Origin: Marinagarivorans algicola
GTDB lineage: Bacteria; Pseudomonadota; Gammaproteobacteria; Pseudomonadales; Cellvibrionaceae
Length of the DNA: 64,000 nt
Assembly: GCF_001292705.1 (NCBI RefSeq)
Contig: NZ_LGAK01000001.1
Span: forward strand, 186,001-250,000
Direction of reading: 5' to 3'
Position 1 is the first letter of the stretch, and every line of letters starts with the position of its first letter. This document shows positions 63,583-64,000 of this stretch, in pieces. The notes beneath the pieces were generated by a model, which made no database searches, had not been told where the DNA came from, and saw nothing but the letters and a program-made list of their open reading frames with translations. Both the position numbers and the translations under genes were made by a program.

Positions 63583-64000
63583 TTAAGCGACTTGATACTT
63601 ATCGATAGATTGATTGAAGACGGCCATATGAGGTGACGTAACTTGCGCCCATAACTGCTCGGCTAAAATATGAGTGTCTTGCAAATTAGAGTGTTGTAGC
63701 CACTCAACAATCGCCTCGGCTACATTAGGGTAATGGACCTGCTTGGCTTCAAAATTATCAAGCCAGCCTTTCACGGTGCGACTATTAAGGCTATTCATCG
63801 TCATACCGATATTCAAAAGCTCTAAAGCTTTTGCGTTAGAGAGTTGTTCCATTTGTCCATGCAGCGGTTTCACTAGCAGCTTTTTGCCTAGTTGAATTGC
63901 TTCACTGGCAAGCTCAAAACCAGCATTACAAATAACGCCGTTGCAAGTGGCTAAATCTTGTTGAAAGCCTTCACGCGATAACGGTTTAAATTGAATGTTC
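63583..64000 (-). CDS. MJ1255-type glycosyltransferase, C-terminal part (start outside window)
   Basis: The frame is open to the right edge of the window on the minus strand; the visible 138 codons are the C-terminal third. It has CNGVICNAGFELASEAIQLG followed by KKLLVKPLHGQMEQ, the nucleotide-sugar-binding pattern of the MJ1255/VC2487 glycosyltransferase family (GT-B, MurG-like). The function of this family is not settled. It converges on truC. Confidence 0.8.
   Translation of the reverse strand, partial: NIQFKPLSREGFQQDLATCNGVICNAGFELASEAIQLGKKLLVKPLHGQMEQLSNAKALELLNIGMTMNSLNSRTVKGWLDNFEAKQVHYPNVAEAIVEWLQHSNLQDTHILAEQLWAQVTSPHMAVFNQSIDKYQVA

Overview
The window reads as ordinary chromosome of a marine-type gammaproteobacterium. 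IhfB, UbiG, HslO/HslR, YrfG, NudE, PpnN, SmrA, TruC and GspA/GspB are all gammaproteobacterial in type. The mix (a FleR-like regulator, GspAB, an EPS-associated MarR regulator, a large surface-glycan locus, moderate GC) would suit Cellvibrionales or Alteromonadales-like bacteria; that placement is inference. No rRNA, tRNA, CRISPR array or intact transposase gene was found.

Layout. 0-2.3 kb: 3' end of a sigma-54 response regulator, a 59-residue protein, ihfB. 2.5-29.6 kb: a surface-polysaccharide locus, with manC, a WecA-type initiating transferase, a disturbed stretch (nested hairpin, decayed regulator copy, AlbA_2/ATPase gene), the EPS MarR regulator, wzz, then a tightly packed nonulosonic (legionaminic-like) acid operon with its own flippase, candidate transferase, O-acetyltransferase and polymerase (9.2-20.9 kb). 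It is followed by UDP-GlcA epimerase, an AAA/PD-(D/E)XK gene with two decayed relatives, ugd, and rmlA-C-D-B. 30-43.9 kb: MFS exporter, a radical SAM protein with an N-terminal cysteine domain, pabB, Rieske protein, mltA, metH, a zinc-ribbon protein and prc. 44.9-48 kb: cysK and a minimal mcp-cheX-cheY cassette. 48-64 kb: housekeeping genes, gspAB, a double-FHA membrane protein, an RND exporter, ppnN, smrA, truC and a partial glycosyltransferase.

How the glycan genes fit: a HexNAc-1-phosphate would be loaded on undecaprenyl phosphate, extended by a GT2 enzyme, and decorated with a CMP-activated nonulosonate by a protein carrying bacterial sialyltransferase-like motifs (18251-19210). The unit would be O-acetylated, flipped by Wzx, polymerised by Wzy and length-controlled by Wzz. 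The GDP-mannose, UDP-GlcA and dTDP-rhamnose genes have no obvious dedicated transferases here and probably feed other polymers as well.

Most notable non-gene structure: two copies of a 210-bp MITE-like element (29685 and 40118), each flanked by an 8-bp near-duplication. Others are a promoter predicted to start transcription on the A of the EPS-regulator ATG (leaderless), of which a second orphan copy lies 1.66 kb upstream in front of a regulator remnant; a nested 82-bp hairpin; and a recurrent habit of two- or three-copy tandem repeats in intergenic DNA.
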